Assembly: GCF_021130785.1 (NCBI RefSeq) | Contig: NW_025777469.1 | Location: 36,937-100,936 of the forward strand | From: Homalodisca vitripennis | Taxonomy: Eukaryota; Arthropoda; Insecta; Hemiptera; Cicadellidae | Length of the DNA: 64,000 nucleotides | Direction of reading: 5' to 3' | Program-made: the position numbers and the translations under genes | In this document: positions 23,701-32,333 of the stretch, one piece after another | Layout of the letters: every line of letters starts with the position of its first letter | Numbering within the stretch: the stretch's first letter is position 1 | Notes under the pieces: model-generated | Told to the model about the DNA's origin: nothing | Databases searched by the model: none | What the model saw: only the letters and a program-made list of their open reading frames with translations

Positions 23701-24928
23701 TGTTTTAAGTCACAAAATAATCTAAGACTTTACTTACAAAATTAAAACCAAAAAACAAACAACAGGAAACCAAGAATATAATATATAAAATTGACTGGGC
23801 TTCCTCAAGGCCAATTTGCGGAAGGATGAAATTAAAGTTTTACTTAAAAATTGAAATTGAAGTTAATTTAAATAATTTGAAGTGATTGAAGTTTTTGCAA
23901 ATTTTTCTGAATAATACATGGGAAATATATTAGGAATTTGTTGTTGAAAATGATTTAACTAACCTTGTAACAGGTATTCCGACATTACTTGCGTGCCTGG
24001 TAATATAAGAATGTGATGTTTCTGGGAAAATTATGTTTACATTATATGAATAAATAAAATTCAGTCTAATGTAATACAAGTTGAAAACTGTAATACAGCT
24101 AATAACAACCTTCAATGTAATAAGTGAAGTATAATTTAAGATACTTTGCTGAAAACACTTTATGTACATGATCTAAATTCTAAGTTTTATATCTAATATA
24201 TGAAAAAGTAATAACTGTAGTTCTTGGTTCACTACAGAAGAAAAATATAATAAAATCGTGCAGTATTTTAAAACTCAATCAATATAAACAATTTTTCATT
24301 CATTTTCATCATTTGAATCAACAAGTCATTGTATAAGTTTCCATTTGCAACTTAATTCAATAAATGCTCATTTGGTGCTGCTCTCTTTTGTAAATGTTTA
24401 TTTTAATTTCTATAAATTAAACCTCAAGGGTGTATTGAAGAAACAGCCTATTTAAGTCTCCAGGTACATGCACACAAAAGTACAATTCTTGAAAGAATAG
24501 TAGGTAAGTGTGAATATGTTTCCAAGACATACTGACTTGGCACAAATGAAGACTCCTATGGTCTGCACCCTAATTGGAGGTTACATCTCATTTGAAGTTG
24601 GTAATTGATTGAGAATTATCAACTATACTGCCATCAATCTATAAGAAGCAAGTCAAATTCTAAGATCAATAATTTTCTTGTACAGGAGCTACAGAAAAAG
24701 AAGGACAGTGGAGGCAAAAGTGTGTTGCCGCCATTGTTCATGTGTCATGGAGAGAGAGACGACTTGGTGAGTGTTGGCTGGGGGGAAGAAACACTCAACA
24801 GGCTTACGTCACTTGGTGTTACAGCCGAGTTCCATCGCTTTCCCAATATGCTGCACGAGCTCAAGAAGAAAGAGATGGAAATGCTTTACAGTTGGGTTAA
24901 TGGTTTGTTAAAGAGTGACAAGCTGTAG
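7154..24928 (+). CDS. LYPLAL1: LYPLAL1: lysophospholipase-like protein 1 (alpha/beta-hydrolase), five coding exons
   Basis: Joining 7154-7235, 10117-10241, 17431-17575, 22061-22176 and 24686-24928 gives a continuous 236-residue protein, close to the 237 residues of human LYPLAL1. Features in order: FLHGSGDTG (oxyanion loop region, residues 23-31), TAPVRPYTP, VWFNRF, nucleophile box GGFSMGG with Ser121, CHGERDDLV with Asp181, and FPNMLHEL with His213. The pattern TAPxRxYTP...GGFSMGG...FPNxxHEL separates LYPLAL1 from the acyl-protein thioesterases LYPLA1/2. Family members are cytosolic serine hydrolases with short-chain esterase or depalmitoylase-like activity; the physiological substrate is uncertain. 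All splice phases close. Introns of 2.9, 7.2, 4.5 and 2.5 kb are filled with mobile elements. No signal peptide or membrane segment. Confidence 0.95.
7431..9359. mobile_element. TTAA-flanked non-autonomous piggyBac-like element (intron 1), diverged
   Basis: Flanked by TTAA at 7427-7430 and 9360-9363. The ends are imperfect inverted repeats: TCCTTTTAATGCCAGAGAT on the left, and CACTTTGAGTGCCAGGGAT on the complement of the right end, 14 of 19 positions equal. The right end has repeated GAGAC/GTCTC boxes. The interior is AT-rich and contains three diverged copies of a roughly 200 bp segment (near 7540-7745, 8385-8570 and 8730-8870) with GAAACAAAATAAAAATC as a shared marker in the first two. No transposase. 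Boundaries are less certain than for the other TTAA elements. Confidence 0.5.
9760..10013. repeat. Dispersed repeat, copy 1
   Basis: Shares long similarity with 12190-12400 (ATGTTGTGTTA followed by ACATCAAAAGAAA) and with 14220-14345 (TAGCCGTAACTTT, then ACCTTCATACCAAATTT). Non-coding and of unknown family. It ends about 100 bp before LYPLAL1 exon 2. Confidence 0.6.
10117..10241 (+). CDS. LYPLAL1: LYPLAL1 coding exon 2
   Basis: The acceptor TGTTGTAG precedes the exon, which completes the Gly of HGSG and continues as DTGNGVKAWVEMLMGERM and the conserved KIMFPTAPVRPYTPLNGE. The donor is GAA|GTGAGT. 125 bases, ending in phase 0. Confidence 0.95.
10386..10417. other. Two adjacent small hairpins
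   Basis: GCCGGTTGATACCGGC (10386-10401) is followed immediately by CCCCACTGATGTGGGG (10402-10417). Each is a perfect stem with a short loop. They may mark the end of a mobile element; I cannot identify it. Confidence 0.45.
10500..10960. repeat. Non-coding interspersed repeat with internal duplication
   Basis: The segment around 10530-10670 (GATGGAGGGATGGAACTCGG, then ACACCTTTCTAGGAAA, then AAAATGGGATTTGGGGA) recurs in diverged form at about 10780-10920 (ACACCCCTCTAGGAAA, then AAAATGGGCTTTTTGGGGA). No reading frame. Element type unknown. It lies just before the mariner at 10984. Confidence 0.5.
10984..11928 (-). mobile_element. Mariner element with internal deletion (intron 2)
   Basis: Perfect 28 bp terminal inverted repeats beginning CGAGGGGTATTAGAAAAATA, flanked by TA at 10982-10983 and 11929-11930. 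At 945 bp it is shorter than the usual 1.3 kb for a mariner. The DNA between the N-terminal domain and the catalytic domain is missing. The perfect repeats suggest a fairly recent insertion into LYPLAL1 intron 2. Confidence 0.95.
11084..11790 (-). pseudogene. Mariner transposase, deleted and frameshifted
   Basis: The N-terminal helix-turn-helix region (ARCEIRAVIRFLNAKQISP, EIHRQLIKE) breaks frame near 11640 and resumes as MEIHDENRSGRP. It jumps straight to VMTTVFWDRKGMLLIDFLP, so about 100 residues that include the first catalytic Asp are deleted. The later signature is retained: the HENAQPH box, where Glu replaces the usual Asp of HDNA, and PPYSPDLAPSDYHLFPKL. The C-terminus RNGDYVEK is intact. 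It cannot encode an active enzyme. Confidence 0.92.
12190..12400. repeat. Dispersed repeat, copy 2
   Basis: Diverged copy of 9760-9960: ATGTTGTGTTAAACATCAAAA, then GCTCGATTAGGA and ACTTTAGCC in the same order. Non-coding. Confidence 0.55.
12591..12736. repeat. Direct repeat pair enclosing a GC-rich hairpin
   Basis: CTAAATTTGAGCTCAGATCA at 12591 recurs as CTAAATTTGAGCTAAGATCA at 12711. Between them TGCCAGCAGTG (12641-12651) pairs with CACTGCTGGCA (12670-12680). The GC-rich hairpin stands out from the AT-rich intron. Function unknown; it may be an end of a non-autonomous element. Confidence 0.5.
13012..14035 (+). pseudogene. Decayed mariner transposase (intron 2), 3'-truncated
   Basis: Plus-strand mariner motifs in several frames: DCEVRSVIRFLKARNVKLAE (13185), MVRKRVRMFNGGRKNLHDEN (13300), VTGDETWV (13645, first catalytic Asp), TVFWDRKGVLLIDFLPRG (13775), LLHDNLGPIPL (13888, second Asp) and PTYSPDLAQSRYHLF (13972). 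In the last box the third catalytic Asp is replaced by Arg. Coding similarity stops at LFLHM; the C-terminus and 3' terminal repeat are gone. Many stops make it clearly older than the 10984 copy. The left boundary is approximate. Confidence 0.85.
14220..14345. repeat. Dispersed repeat, copy 3
   Basis: Matches 9901-10013: TAGCCGTAACTTTGAAAC, then GAGAAAATTGGTAATTTTC and ACCTTCATACCAAATTTCAT. Non-coding; it lies directly after the truncated mariner. Confidence 0.6.
15030..15328 (-). repeat. Dispersed about 300 bp repeat, copy A
   Basis: The reverse complement of this stretch aligns with 35188-35500. Shared blocks, in order, are TTGCACTTA with TCCTAAAA, ATTAGGAT/TTTAGGAT with GGTTGGAG, ACAGTCATC, and CTAGACCTATCGAT. 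Non-coding and moderately diverged; it could be a SINE or the 3' end of a LINE. Confidence 0.6.
15345..17430. other. LYPLAL1 intron 2, AT-rich, no feature recognised
   Basis: Long A/T runs and open frames rich in Ile, Tyr, Phe and Leu (for example on the minus strand at 16306-16819) that look compositional. I see no repeat termini or protein motifs. Confidence 0.5.
17431..17575 (+). CDS. LYPLAL1: LYPLAL1 coding exon 3
   Basis: The acceptor TTACTTTCAG precedes LSHVWFNRFGIRPDVPEDLQ, which matches the family's VWFDRF region. The exon ends in GIPLNRIIL plus the first base of Gly118. The donor read here is G|GTTCGT, which is weak. A second GT (GTAATA) lies 4 bases downstream but would break the frame with the next exon. 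Confidence 0.93.
17684..17714. repeat. (CA)n microsatellite in intron 3
   Basis: About 15 uninterrupted CA units, 110 bp after the exon 3 donor. Confidence 0.95.
18398..19576. mobile_element. TTAA-flanked piggyBac-like non-autonomous element (intron 3)
   Basis: TTAA at 18394-18397 and 19577-19580. Terminal inverted repeats CCCTTTGGGTGCCAAG and CCCTTTGGATGCCAAG (right end complemented) differ at one of 16 positions. Length 1,179 bp, with no transposase. The left subterminal region is a four-unit 44 bp array. The interior is very AT-rich. Target and end structure (TTAA, CCC start) are those of the piggyBac superfamily. Confidence 0.88.
18415..18561. repeat. 44 bp tandem units centred on a GCCGATATTTTCGGC palindrome
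   Basis: Four palindromic 15-mers start at 18415, 18459, 18503 and 18547, exactly 44 bp apart. Their sequences are GCCGATATTATCGGC, GCCGATATTTTCGGC, GCCGATGTTTTCGGC and GCCGATATTTTCGGC. Spacers share AACCGAAGTGTGCCG. Subterminal palindromes of this kind are candidate transposase-binding sites; that is inferred. Confidence 0.92.
19581..21243. other. LYPLAL1 intron 3, AT-rich, no gene
   Basis: Homopolymer runs and low-complexity A/T sequence. No motif, terminal repeat or coding frame is supported. Confidence 0.5.
21244..21660. repeat. Tandem array, 3 x 139 bp (intron 3)
   Basis: Units start at 21244, 21383 and 21522, each beginning TTTCTTACTG and ending TACATAACATGTG. I see only two substitutions between units (GTAGAC to GCAGAC and CTCCTTGC to CTCTTTGC), so the array expanded recently. 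The array ends 400 bp before exon 4. Non-coding. Confidence 0.96.
22061..22176 (+). CDS. LYPLAL1: LYPLAL1 coding exon 4 (nucleophile elbow)
   Basis: The acceptor is TTGTGTTGTAG. Joined to exon 3 it gives RIILGGFSMGGAMALHVGYR, the conserved nucleophile elbow with Ser121. It then runs LAGVFTLSSFLNEKSVLYD to donor GAT|GTAAGT. An alternative CAG acceptor at 22044, 16 bases upstream, would shift the frame into a stop, so the exon start at 22061 is preferred. Confidence 0.95.
22597..22920 (+). repeat. 166 bp tandem duplication inside the intron 4 element
   Basis: 22597-22762 and 22763-22920 both begin GGTTCATTC and share TCAGCTGGATGGTGTTCTGT and ATGGAT(C/A)GTAATTTCCG. The second copy lacks 4 bp. 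Both copies include the presumed transposase start codon. Confidence 0.9.
22891..22998 (+). pseudogene. piggyBac transposase N-terminal remnant, 35 codons
   Basis: ATG then MDSNFRDRSSDIREL, then an acidic segment EISNDEDSDLDIQSEHN and TAA. piggyBac transposases typically begin with such an acidic, Ser-rich region. Nothing further of the enzyme is present, so this is a relic of the autonomous parent. Identification rests on context (TTAA ends) more than on the short sequence. Confidence 0.6.
23760..24170 (-). mobile_element. CR1-like LINE fragment, RT C-terminus only (intron 4)
   Basis: On the minus strand SHSYITRHASNVGIPVTRLV followed by KSFSTTNS matches the C-terminal block of the LINE at 1053-2462 (TRYSEHVGINVIRLDKSF, then SKTNS). 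Downstream frames continue the similarity (YSEKFAKTS, then SSFRKLALRK). No RT catalytic region is present. Severely truncated and broken. Confidence 0.65.
24686..24928 (+). CDS. LYPLAL1: LYPLAL1 coding exon 5 and stop
   Basis: The acceptor TTGTACAG precedes ELQKKKDSGG. The exon holds LPPLFMCHGERDDLV (catalytic Asp181), GWGEETLNRLTSLGVTAEFH and FPNMLHEL (catalytic His213). It ends LLKSDKL and TAG. 80 codons plus stop. A weak AATAAA follows at 25239 after a TA repeat; other candidates exist, so the 3' end of the transcript is not fixed. Confidence 0.95.
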   Translation, partial: ELQKKKDSGGKSVLPPLFMCHGERDDLVSVGWGEETLNRLTSLGVTAEFHRFPNMLHELKKKEMEMLYSWVNGLLKSDKL

Positions 24929-25197
24929 GGATCTTCATGCAAGAAAAGGGCCGAAACGTAGTTATAGATTGTGTTTTAAAATGTAATTTTTTATAGATTG
25001 TAATTTAAAATAATACAATACAGTAAGAGACACCCACATTCATTCAATGAATTTCACAAACATTCAAAGTCTAAAATTATAGTGGTGTTCAGCTAGTCCA
25101 CTTAAAAAGGTGTTAGTAATCAAAAGCTGAAATAGATCTAGATTGTAATATTATTTTTGGTATGGTTTAAACCTCAGGAGAGAAAATATCTAACAAG

Positions 25198-25231
<34 letters not shown>
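25198..25231. repeat. (TA)n microsatellite downstream of LYPLAL1
   Basis: About 16 TA units, 270 bp after the LYPLAL1 stop codon, followed by A-rich sequence with AATAAA. Confidence 0.95.
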
Positions 25232-25234
<3 letters not shown>

Positions 25235-25320
25235 AAAAAATAAATACTAAAACTCCACTGGTGATGAAAAACAGATAGTGAGAAATTACATACTCACATT
25301 CATTACATATTATAATATAT

Positions 25321-25700
25321 TCTTGTAAAGTACATTTTATAATGTAGTAATCAAAATGGTCAGGTAAAGAACTTAAAGCTGATAAGTTCTATCACTTAAG
25401 AGGCACCAATTGCTAATAGTCTGTATGATTAAAATTATTTAACATTTTCAATTATTTTGAGATGATTTAAATTTGTATCCTATTGAATAACTTTTATTTT
25501 TTATTCATTACATTTAATATTTCTTGTAAAGTACACTTTATAATGTAGTAATCAAAATGGTCAGTTAACGATGTAAAGCTGCTTCTATTGCTTAAGAGGC
25601 ACCAATTGTTAATAGTCTGTAGGATTAAAATTATATGACATCTTCAATTATTTTGAGATGATGTAAATTTGTATTCTATTGAATAACTTTAATATCTTAT
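25321..25700. repeat. Diverged 201 bp tandem duplication
   Basis: TCTTGTAAAGTACA at 25321 recurs at 25522. Both copies contain AATGTAGTAATCAAAATGGT, AAGAGGCACCAATTG and ATTATTTTGAGATGAT in order. They differ at many positions, so it is older than the 139 bp array. Possibly within the LYPLAL1 3' UTR or just beyond it. Confidence 0.85.
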
Positions 25701-26801
25701 ACGCTTGTTATAATCATTGTGTAAATATATGATTCTTAATTACTGAAGAATATCAAAAATTGTAAATAAGCTGTTAGTAAAATAAATTAAGTAAATAATA
25801 TAATAGGCGGTTCAAGAGTTTGGGTTTATTGTCAGACCTAGTCTAAAATCCAATTTTAGTCTGCATTCTAAACATTGAATTTATGAGCTCAATTTTTACT
25901 GAAAGCGTTTTCTAAAGATAAGTTTGGTCTAAATGAGGAAAGGATAAATCTGCAGTCTAAAAATTTAGCTAGGAACTCACAGTCTACAAAAACTTGGATT
26001 TAAGAGATTAGCCATGTCAGTTCAGGAGTTAAATTTGTATGCAATTTTAGAATCAAACTTTGTTATACCTGTGATCTGGACTAAGTTAGATATAAATCAG
26101 AACATATTTTTGTGATATGCAGTTTAGTTAGCAGGATCAAACATTGTTCATTACTATATGAACCGATCTGGGTCATAATCTTGTCAGTTTAGTCAAGGAA
26201 ATTATATAGATATGATAGGTATTTGTGCAGTTTGTTATAATGGAATATCTGGATTATTTTGATTACGCAATAGATTAACCTCCTTGCATAGCAGGACTGG
26301 TTAATTATATTTTACCCAGGATCACTAGAGGTATCTTTATGCTAAGAAAATTAAATTACACAGTTTCTAATGATGTTCTTCTTCTAATTTATTATAGTTA
26401 TATACATTCTTTTTTAATGTATGGTGCCATCTTTTGGGCCAACTGCTTCTTACTCTCATTGTCTGTTTGTCTTGCAAAAGCAGGCAGTTCGATTGATTTG
26501 TAAAGCTCCAACTAGATCCCATTGTAAGAATTTATTTATTAAGTTACAAATTATGACAAATTCCACTGTATTTACATTTATTCAGTGCCTTATTTATGTA
26601 AAACAGAACATACATCTTTTCAAATCATAATAGTGATTACCACAGTTATGAAACTAGAAATAGGCAGGAACTAAGAAATGATTTAGTATCCTACAGTACA
26701 ACACAAAAATAGCTTTAAATTTATACTGCCATTAATTTATATAATCATCTGCCATTATACTTTAAAAATCTACCATCGAAAAGTTTTAAATGCTGTATTA
26801 A

Positions 26802-29467
26802 CACGTTCGCTACCGACTCTAAAATTGGACTTTTAAATAGACCGACGTCACGTATTTGTGACGCACCGATTCATACCATAGACCAACGTCACACATGTGT
26901 GACTCTCGGGGCACAAACTATAGCCCGACGTCACGTATTTGTGACACACGGATTGTATTACTAAATGTTTTTTGGTTGCCAGTCGGTCTACTTTTCCAAC
27001 TATATTATTGCATGTCGGTCAGTGGGAATGTCCGTCACATATACTGGTCGCATGGTCTGAGCGTGGGATTTTTATTTTTGTTATGCGGGAATCGTATTGG
27101 CAAACCTGGGAATCGTATTGGCAAACCTGGTTTTCTGTGTAATATTTCCAATCCTCGTGTGTTGTCTAACCTATAACATGGAAGATTTATATGTGCTTTT
27201 GTAGTTAAAACTGAACTGCTTTTTTTGTTTATCGTGCGATGGGTGAGAGGAAGAGACCTTTTATGTCTGTGAGCGAAATCGATCGTGAGATGGACGAAGA
27301 TGACAGTGATGAATTATTTAGTTCTGACGGTGCCTCTGAGTATGTTCCTGACTCAGACATTCCAAGTTCATCTAGTGATGAGGGTGAGCATTTTGAACCA
27401 ATAAATATGTACGTTGACTTGGGCCTAAACCCAAATTAGCCTTTAGCAGATGACATAGAGGTTCAATTCGAAGAAGTACATGATGATGTAATGAATCTTG
27501 AAAACATTTCCAATGATCCAAACGTGTTGTTTGTTGTTTCAAACATCCATGATGATTATCAGAGTAAACAAGGTGTTTGGACTGACACAAAGAATGAACC
27601 TCAGGTCCACAATTTTACTGGGCCAAGAACAGATACACATTCAATCGACAGATCCTGTTGAAATATTTTTGAATATATTTGATGAAGATCTGTTAAAGAA
27701 AATTGTAGCTTGGATAAATACTCGTGCCTTATTTGTTCAGGGAACTCCTACTACCAAGCATTCAAACATGCGATGGTGGAAGCCTGTAAATTTAAGAAAT
27801 TTTTTAGGCCTCTCCCATACTGATGGGAAACTTGCACTTCCCTTCCATGAAGCACTGCTGGTCAACTTGTGAGCTTTATGACCACCCCATCTTTGGTAAA
27901 ACATGTCCAGAAATAGGTTTGAGGCGATACTTAGATGTTTATGTTTTTATAACCCTAATGTTGATTCTGCAGATGACAAACTGCATAAAATAAAAAATGT
28001 ACTGCAGCATCTTTTGACGAATTTCACAAGAGCCTACAGTCCTGGGAGAATCTGTCACTTGATGAGGCCATGTATTGTGGCGGGGAAGATTGTCTTTTAG
28101 ACAATATATCAAAAACAAGCGCCACAAATATGGCATTAAGCTTTATGAGCTTTGCACTCCAGATGGATATATTTTTAAATATTCTCGTATACACAGGCAA
28201 AGGTACGATATCAGATCCCGTAAAAGGACATTCCTTTGAAGTTGTTACTCGCTTGATGCAGGATTACATAGGTAAGGGACCATGCATTGTTCCTAGACAA
28301 CTTTTACAACAGCGTGGACCTTGCAGAGCACTTGATGCAGTGCAAAACCAATGTTTGTGGTACTTTACAAACAAATCGAGCAGGAAATCCGCAGCAGGTC
28401 ATCATGGCAAAACTGAAGAAGGGTGAATGTATAAGTCGCCAAAAGGAAGTGTAACCGTTAGCAATGTTTTGACAATTTCCACAACCCATGGACCCGGAAC
28501 AGAAGAAGTAATTAACAAAAGAGGTGAAACCATAAACCAAACCCTCAATGGTACTTGCATATAACAAGAACATGAGTGGCATTGATCGCTGTGATCAAAT
28601 GATTTCATATTATAGTACTCCCAAGGAAGTCACTTCGTTGGTATGTCAAAATATTTTTCCACCTCCTTGATGCATCTCTCTGGAATAGCAAGTACATTCT
28701 ATGCAAGAACCGGGGAAGTAAGATAACCTATTTGGATTTAAGAAACACAATCATAGCACACTTCCTTCAAGTACAGCCAACGCCACAACGCCCTGTTTCG
28801 ACCTAGGCCTAATGAACAGCACAGACTCGTGAAGGGGGACCGAAGAGTAAGATGTCGTCAGTGCTTCAAGACTCAGAAGAAGAGGAAGGCAACGATTTAC
28901 TATTGTGAAGTTTGCACAGATAACAGTGACAACAAAATTGGACTTTGCGCAGCCCATGTGTTGGAGATTGGCATAAGGAGTAATCAAGAACTAAAAACTT
29001 GTTCTTTTTTATTCATCTCGTTTAGCCTATATATGTAGTTTGTAAAATAAAACACAAGTTTTTTTGTACAATATCGTTTTATTCAAACAACAACAAAAAA
29101 TAAAATAAAGATGGCAATATAGATGTGTAATAGATTTTTTTCTAAATACACATTTTCTTGACAGTCACACATATGTGACGGTCCGGTCTGCAGCAGATTA
29201 TCACAACGCTGTGGCCCGACGTCACGCATGCGTGACGTAAAAAAAAGAACCTTAGAACTAAAAAAATGGTTAATATAGTAAATTAAGCATTTTTTTAATT
29301 GACATAAATTTGAAATATAAATGAGTTTTAACAAAAAAAGAGTTTTTCAGTCTGAGGTTATGGTAGTTTACTTTTGCACTGGCCTGTAGTGAAACTACAC
29401 GTTTCGTATTTGGTCCACTAGAAACACCCATGCGTCACACATACGTGACGCTCGGGTAGCGAACGTG
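26802..29467 (+). mobile_element. piggyBac element, full-length but decayed
   Basis: TTAA at 26798-26801 and 29468-29471. Terminal inverted repeats CACGTTCGCTACC (13 bp, perfect). Both ends carry palindromic boxes of the form CGTCAC-N6-GTGACG: left near 26844-26945, right near 29160-29240 and 29431-29452. Length 2,666 bp, within the usual range for autonomous piggyBac elements. It inserted in the LINE fragment at 26275. Confidence 0.95.
27239..28965 (+). pseudogene. piggyBac transposase, multiple frameshifts and stops
   Basis: Starts MGERKRPFMSVSEIDREM with an acidic Asp/Ser-rich N-terminus and stops after codon 66 (GLNPN then TAG). Later frames give PVEIFLNIFDEDLLKKIVAW, SRNRFEAILRCLCFYNP, NLSLDEAM (28045, first catalytic Asp), KYGIKLYELCTPDGY, FLDNFYNSVDLAEHL (28290, second Asp) and MSGIDRCDQMISYY (28572, third Asp). 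A C-terminal Cys-rich zinc finger follows (VRCRQCFKTQKKRK, then YYCEVC, near 28845-28930). Catalytic residues survive but at least five frame changes separate them. Confidence 0.9.
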
Positions 29468-29713
29468 TTAAAAGATTTGTTTAACAGACAATAGTTTTTT
29501 ATAGTGTTGATGAATTTTATGCTATAATTAGTTAATGATTATTTTTATTATATTTTTGACTCTGCCTGTACAATTATGTAATGATTGTTTTCTTGGAATG
29601 GAAGAAATGAAAAAAAAAGAAAAATGAATGAAATGGTTCAGACTTAAGATTAAAAAAAACTACATCCCTTACACCAAGTCTTTGAAATTCCTGATCTTGG
29701 GCTCACTGTATTA

Positions 29714-30609
29714 CGAGGGTTATCCAGAAAGTAACTGCCATTTATGCTTAGCTTGAGAAATAGTGGGGATAGCACCACCATGATGACATCGGTGTGTACA
29801 GTTGTTCAATACGCTTCTAACTGTGCAAGGCGGAGTGTCGTTTGTTTGTGCATTGTCTAGTTATAATGTAACATGAGTGCTGTAATAAAATAAAGTGTAA
29901 TATAAAAAATAAAACTTTTGTTGAAAAATACTCAGCAGCTAAGATTTATCATGAATTGTATGCGGTTTATGGTCCAAACATTACAACTGATGGGCTAGTC
30001 TGTCATTCGGTGCAAGTTAAAAAAAAATTAAAGACCAAACATCAATGATAATAAAAGGAATGATAGGTTCTCTTGTCAGTGATAACCTACTTAACAAAGG
30101 GCATGAAAAAACTAGTAAGAGCCGTCATTTTACAATTTCAAAACTTTCTGATCATTTTCCTAAAATTTATTAGGTTTTTTTACACAAGATAGTGACAGAA
30201 AAACTAGGCTACACCAAGTTTTTAACTCATTTGGTACCAACATCGCTCGCCCTCACACAGCTTGAAGAAAATTTCAGTTTTGACAAAGTTCAAATTGGAC
30301 ATTGTTGATAATTGCCATAGAGTCTGGACTTGGCTCTTAGCAATGGTCACCTGGTCCCAAATGTGCTATGGCCTGCATTTTAGCGGTTCATCAATGACGA
30401 AGAGCTTCCAAATACTGTGACAGGTCGGCTATATTCTCAGGCAGCAGATTTTTACACGGGTATTTCAAAGACTATTCAAAGATATGATAAAAGCTTCAAC
30501 CTGTTTGTCAACTATGTAGAAAAATAATAATCTTTCTATGTATATAATAAAATAGTTTACTGATTTACTCATTATCTCAAAACGGAGGTTACTTTCTGGG
30601 CAACCCATG
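29714..30609 (+). mobile_element. Mariner element, decayed and internally deleted
   Basis: TA at 29712-29713 and 30610-30611. Imperfect inverted ends: CGAGGGTTATCCAGAAAGTA on the left and CATGGGTTGCCCAGAAAGTA on the complement of the right. Transposase scraps in plus frames: HFTISKLSDHFPKIY (30128), FLHKIVTEKLGYTKF (30178), FINDEELPNTVTGRLYSQAA (30388) and KTIQRYDKSFN (30467), ending NYVEK. At 896 bp it lacks most of the catalytic domain. Confidence 0.87.
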
Positions 30610-30611
30610 TA

Positions 30612-32330
30612 TATCAATGTGGAAGAAGGTTTGAATTATCCTGCATTTCTTTTCTGATAGCGGTTTCCATAGAGAAACTGGTCATTTGCTATGTGTTTCA
30701 AAGTCGCCTGTGTGTAAAATTATTCACAAAGTGGCTTTAATATTTACTCAATTCTCAATTATTGAGGAATGTTTCCCAACTGTGTTTGGTCACTGAACAA
30801 TTTCTCTAACACTTTGCACTCATTTTGTCCTGGAAATGGCGAACGTCTTGTCTTGTTGTTTTAAAATTACCTTACTTCTCTGCAACTTAGTGACTTAAAT
30901 TAATGTAGATTTCTGTGTTTCCATGCCTCTTTCAGTAGTTTTGTGGATATACTTTCTGTATTCAACCCCTAATGTTATTTTCTTGCAGTAGTTGTTTTTA
31001 TTATGGGGCGATTACATAAAAGCTTTATAACATGAGCTCATCTGTGAAAAATACAAGTTTTTTTTGGTTTCTGATGTTATGAAACACAAACACTATCAAC
31101 ACATAGGATGATACTAACCACTAATAGGTTTTTTTACCAATCACTTGTAAACAGTTTATTACAAATTAACAATAATATTATTTTTCACTTGCCAGTTTTA
31201 CAAAAAATTATTAAAACATATTATATTTTAATTTATTTATTATAATTCACCTGAGTAATGTACTTTCCTACAAAGGTTACTAATGTAATGAAACAGAATA
31301 TCTCACCATCCATTATAACATGCTCAGCCATTTATTAGGGTTATCTTTTTCCTGTTGTAAAAAAGTGTATGCATGCTCCTAACACAGAGAAACACATGAT
31401 GTACACTCCCAACATGACACTGGTCACAAGGTAATGAAGGAGAGCTAGTATTTCTTGTAGACTTTTACCAATATCATGGCATAAATTCTCTGAAATTTCG
31501 GGCCTCACTGGCTCTATTTGAAGATAAACTCAGATTTATTAATTTTAGGCTTGGAGTCCCGTACCCAATTTTTAGGTGCAGTCTAAGGTACACCAAGACT
31601 AACAAATCTCGCCTAGCTAAATCCTAATGAACTGATAATTATAATAATGAACATAGTAAAATAAGTTTATTTTATAGCTAAAATCAATTGCTGAGTTGGT
31701 ATTACTGTAAAATTAATATGTAGGAGAATTGCTATGCAATATACTATGTACAGTTATATAAATTAGCTTTCTGCTAAATGTATTAAGTCATAATTGTAAT
31801 AAAATAATTTTGAGGGCAGTATGGCATGTATCTAATGATTGTTTTTCCATCAAGCACCAAACCAAGTATGATTCAAGGTGAAGAGGAATATCTGGTTTAT
31901 CATTTCACCTAGTACAGAACTTAGATAAATGCAATTACAGAGCACAAACTTTTAAAAACTGATGTGCCTTCATTTGCGCCTTTGTTTTTCAATTAGAATA
32001 GCAGTTGACTGTTTCTACCTATATCCATCAGTCCTGACCTGACAGTGATGTCTAGGAAATAAGTGTACCATTCTCAAAGGTGAATAAAGTATCTGTAATT
32101 TATTGTTTGGGTTATGTTAATTTTGCCGGTTATTTATCCAAATTAAATATAAGTTCTGTGTCTTATGTAATCTGCTCCACTCGATCCAGAGTTGTATAAT
32201 TAAGCCATAAAGTGGAGCTGCTGACTCAATATTCAAACCTATATTGCTCAAAAATAACCTAATTCACAAGACAGAATAAAATCTGTTTCGCTACACCTCT
32301 CATTCAGTTTTGTGATTTTTCATTTGTTAC
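30612..32330. other. Intergenic stretch, no gene recognised
   Basis: AT-rich sequence with no reading frame, terminal repeat or motif that I can assign. It separates a mariner from a piggyBac. Confidence 0.45.
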
Positions 32331-32333
32331 TTA

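Larger units (their letters stand above)
26275..29625 (+). mobile_element. LINE 3' fragment split by a piggyBac
   Basis: 26275-26801 carries the RT thumb and C-terminal region in broken frames (LRKLNYTVSNDVLLLIYYSY, then SYIHSFLMYGAIFWAN, then KAVRLICKAPTRSHCK-like text). 29468-29625 resumes the same frame as KDLFNRQ and ends in an A-rich tail near 29625. Removing the piggyBac and one TTAA rejoins ...LNAVLKDLFNRQ, a typical LINE C-terminal pattern. RT catalytic motifs are absent, so it is 5'-truncated. Confidence 0.7.

Noticed and set aside
24605..24685. N-terminal extension of the last LYPLAL1 frame
   Set aside because: Intronic read-through before the acceptor at 24685; it has no match to the family.
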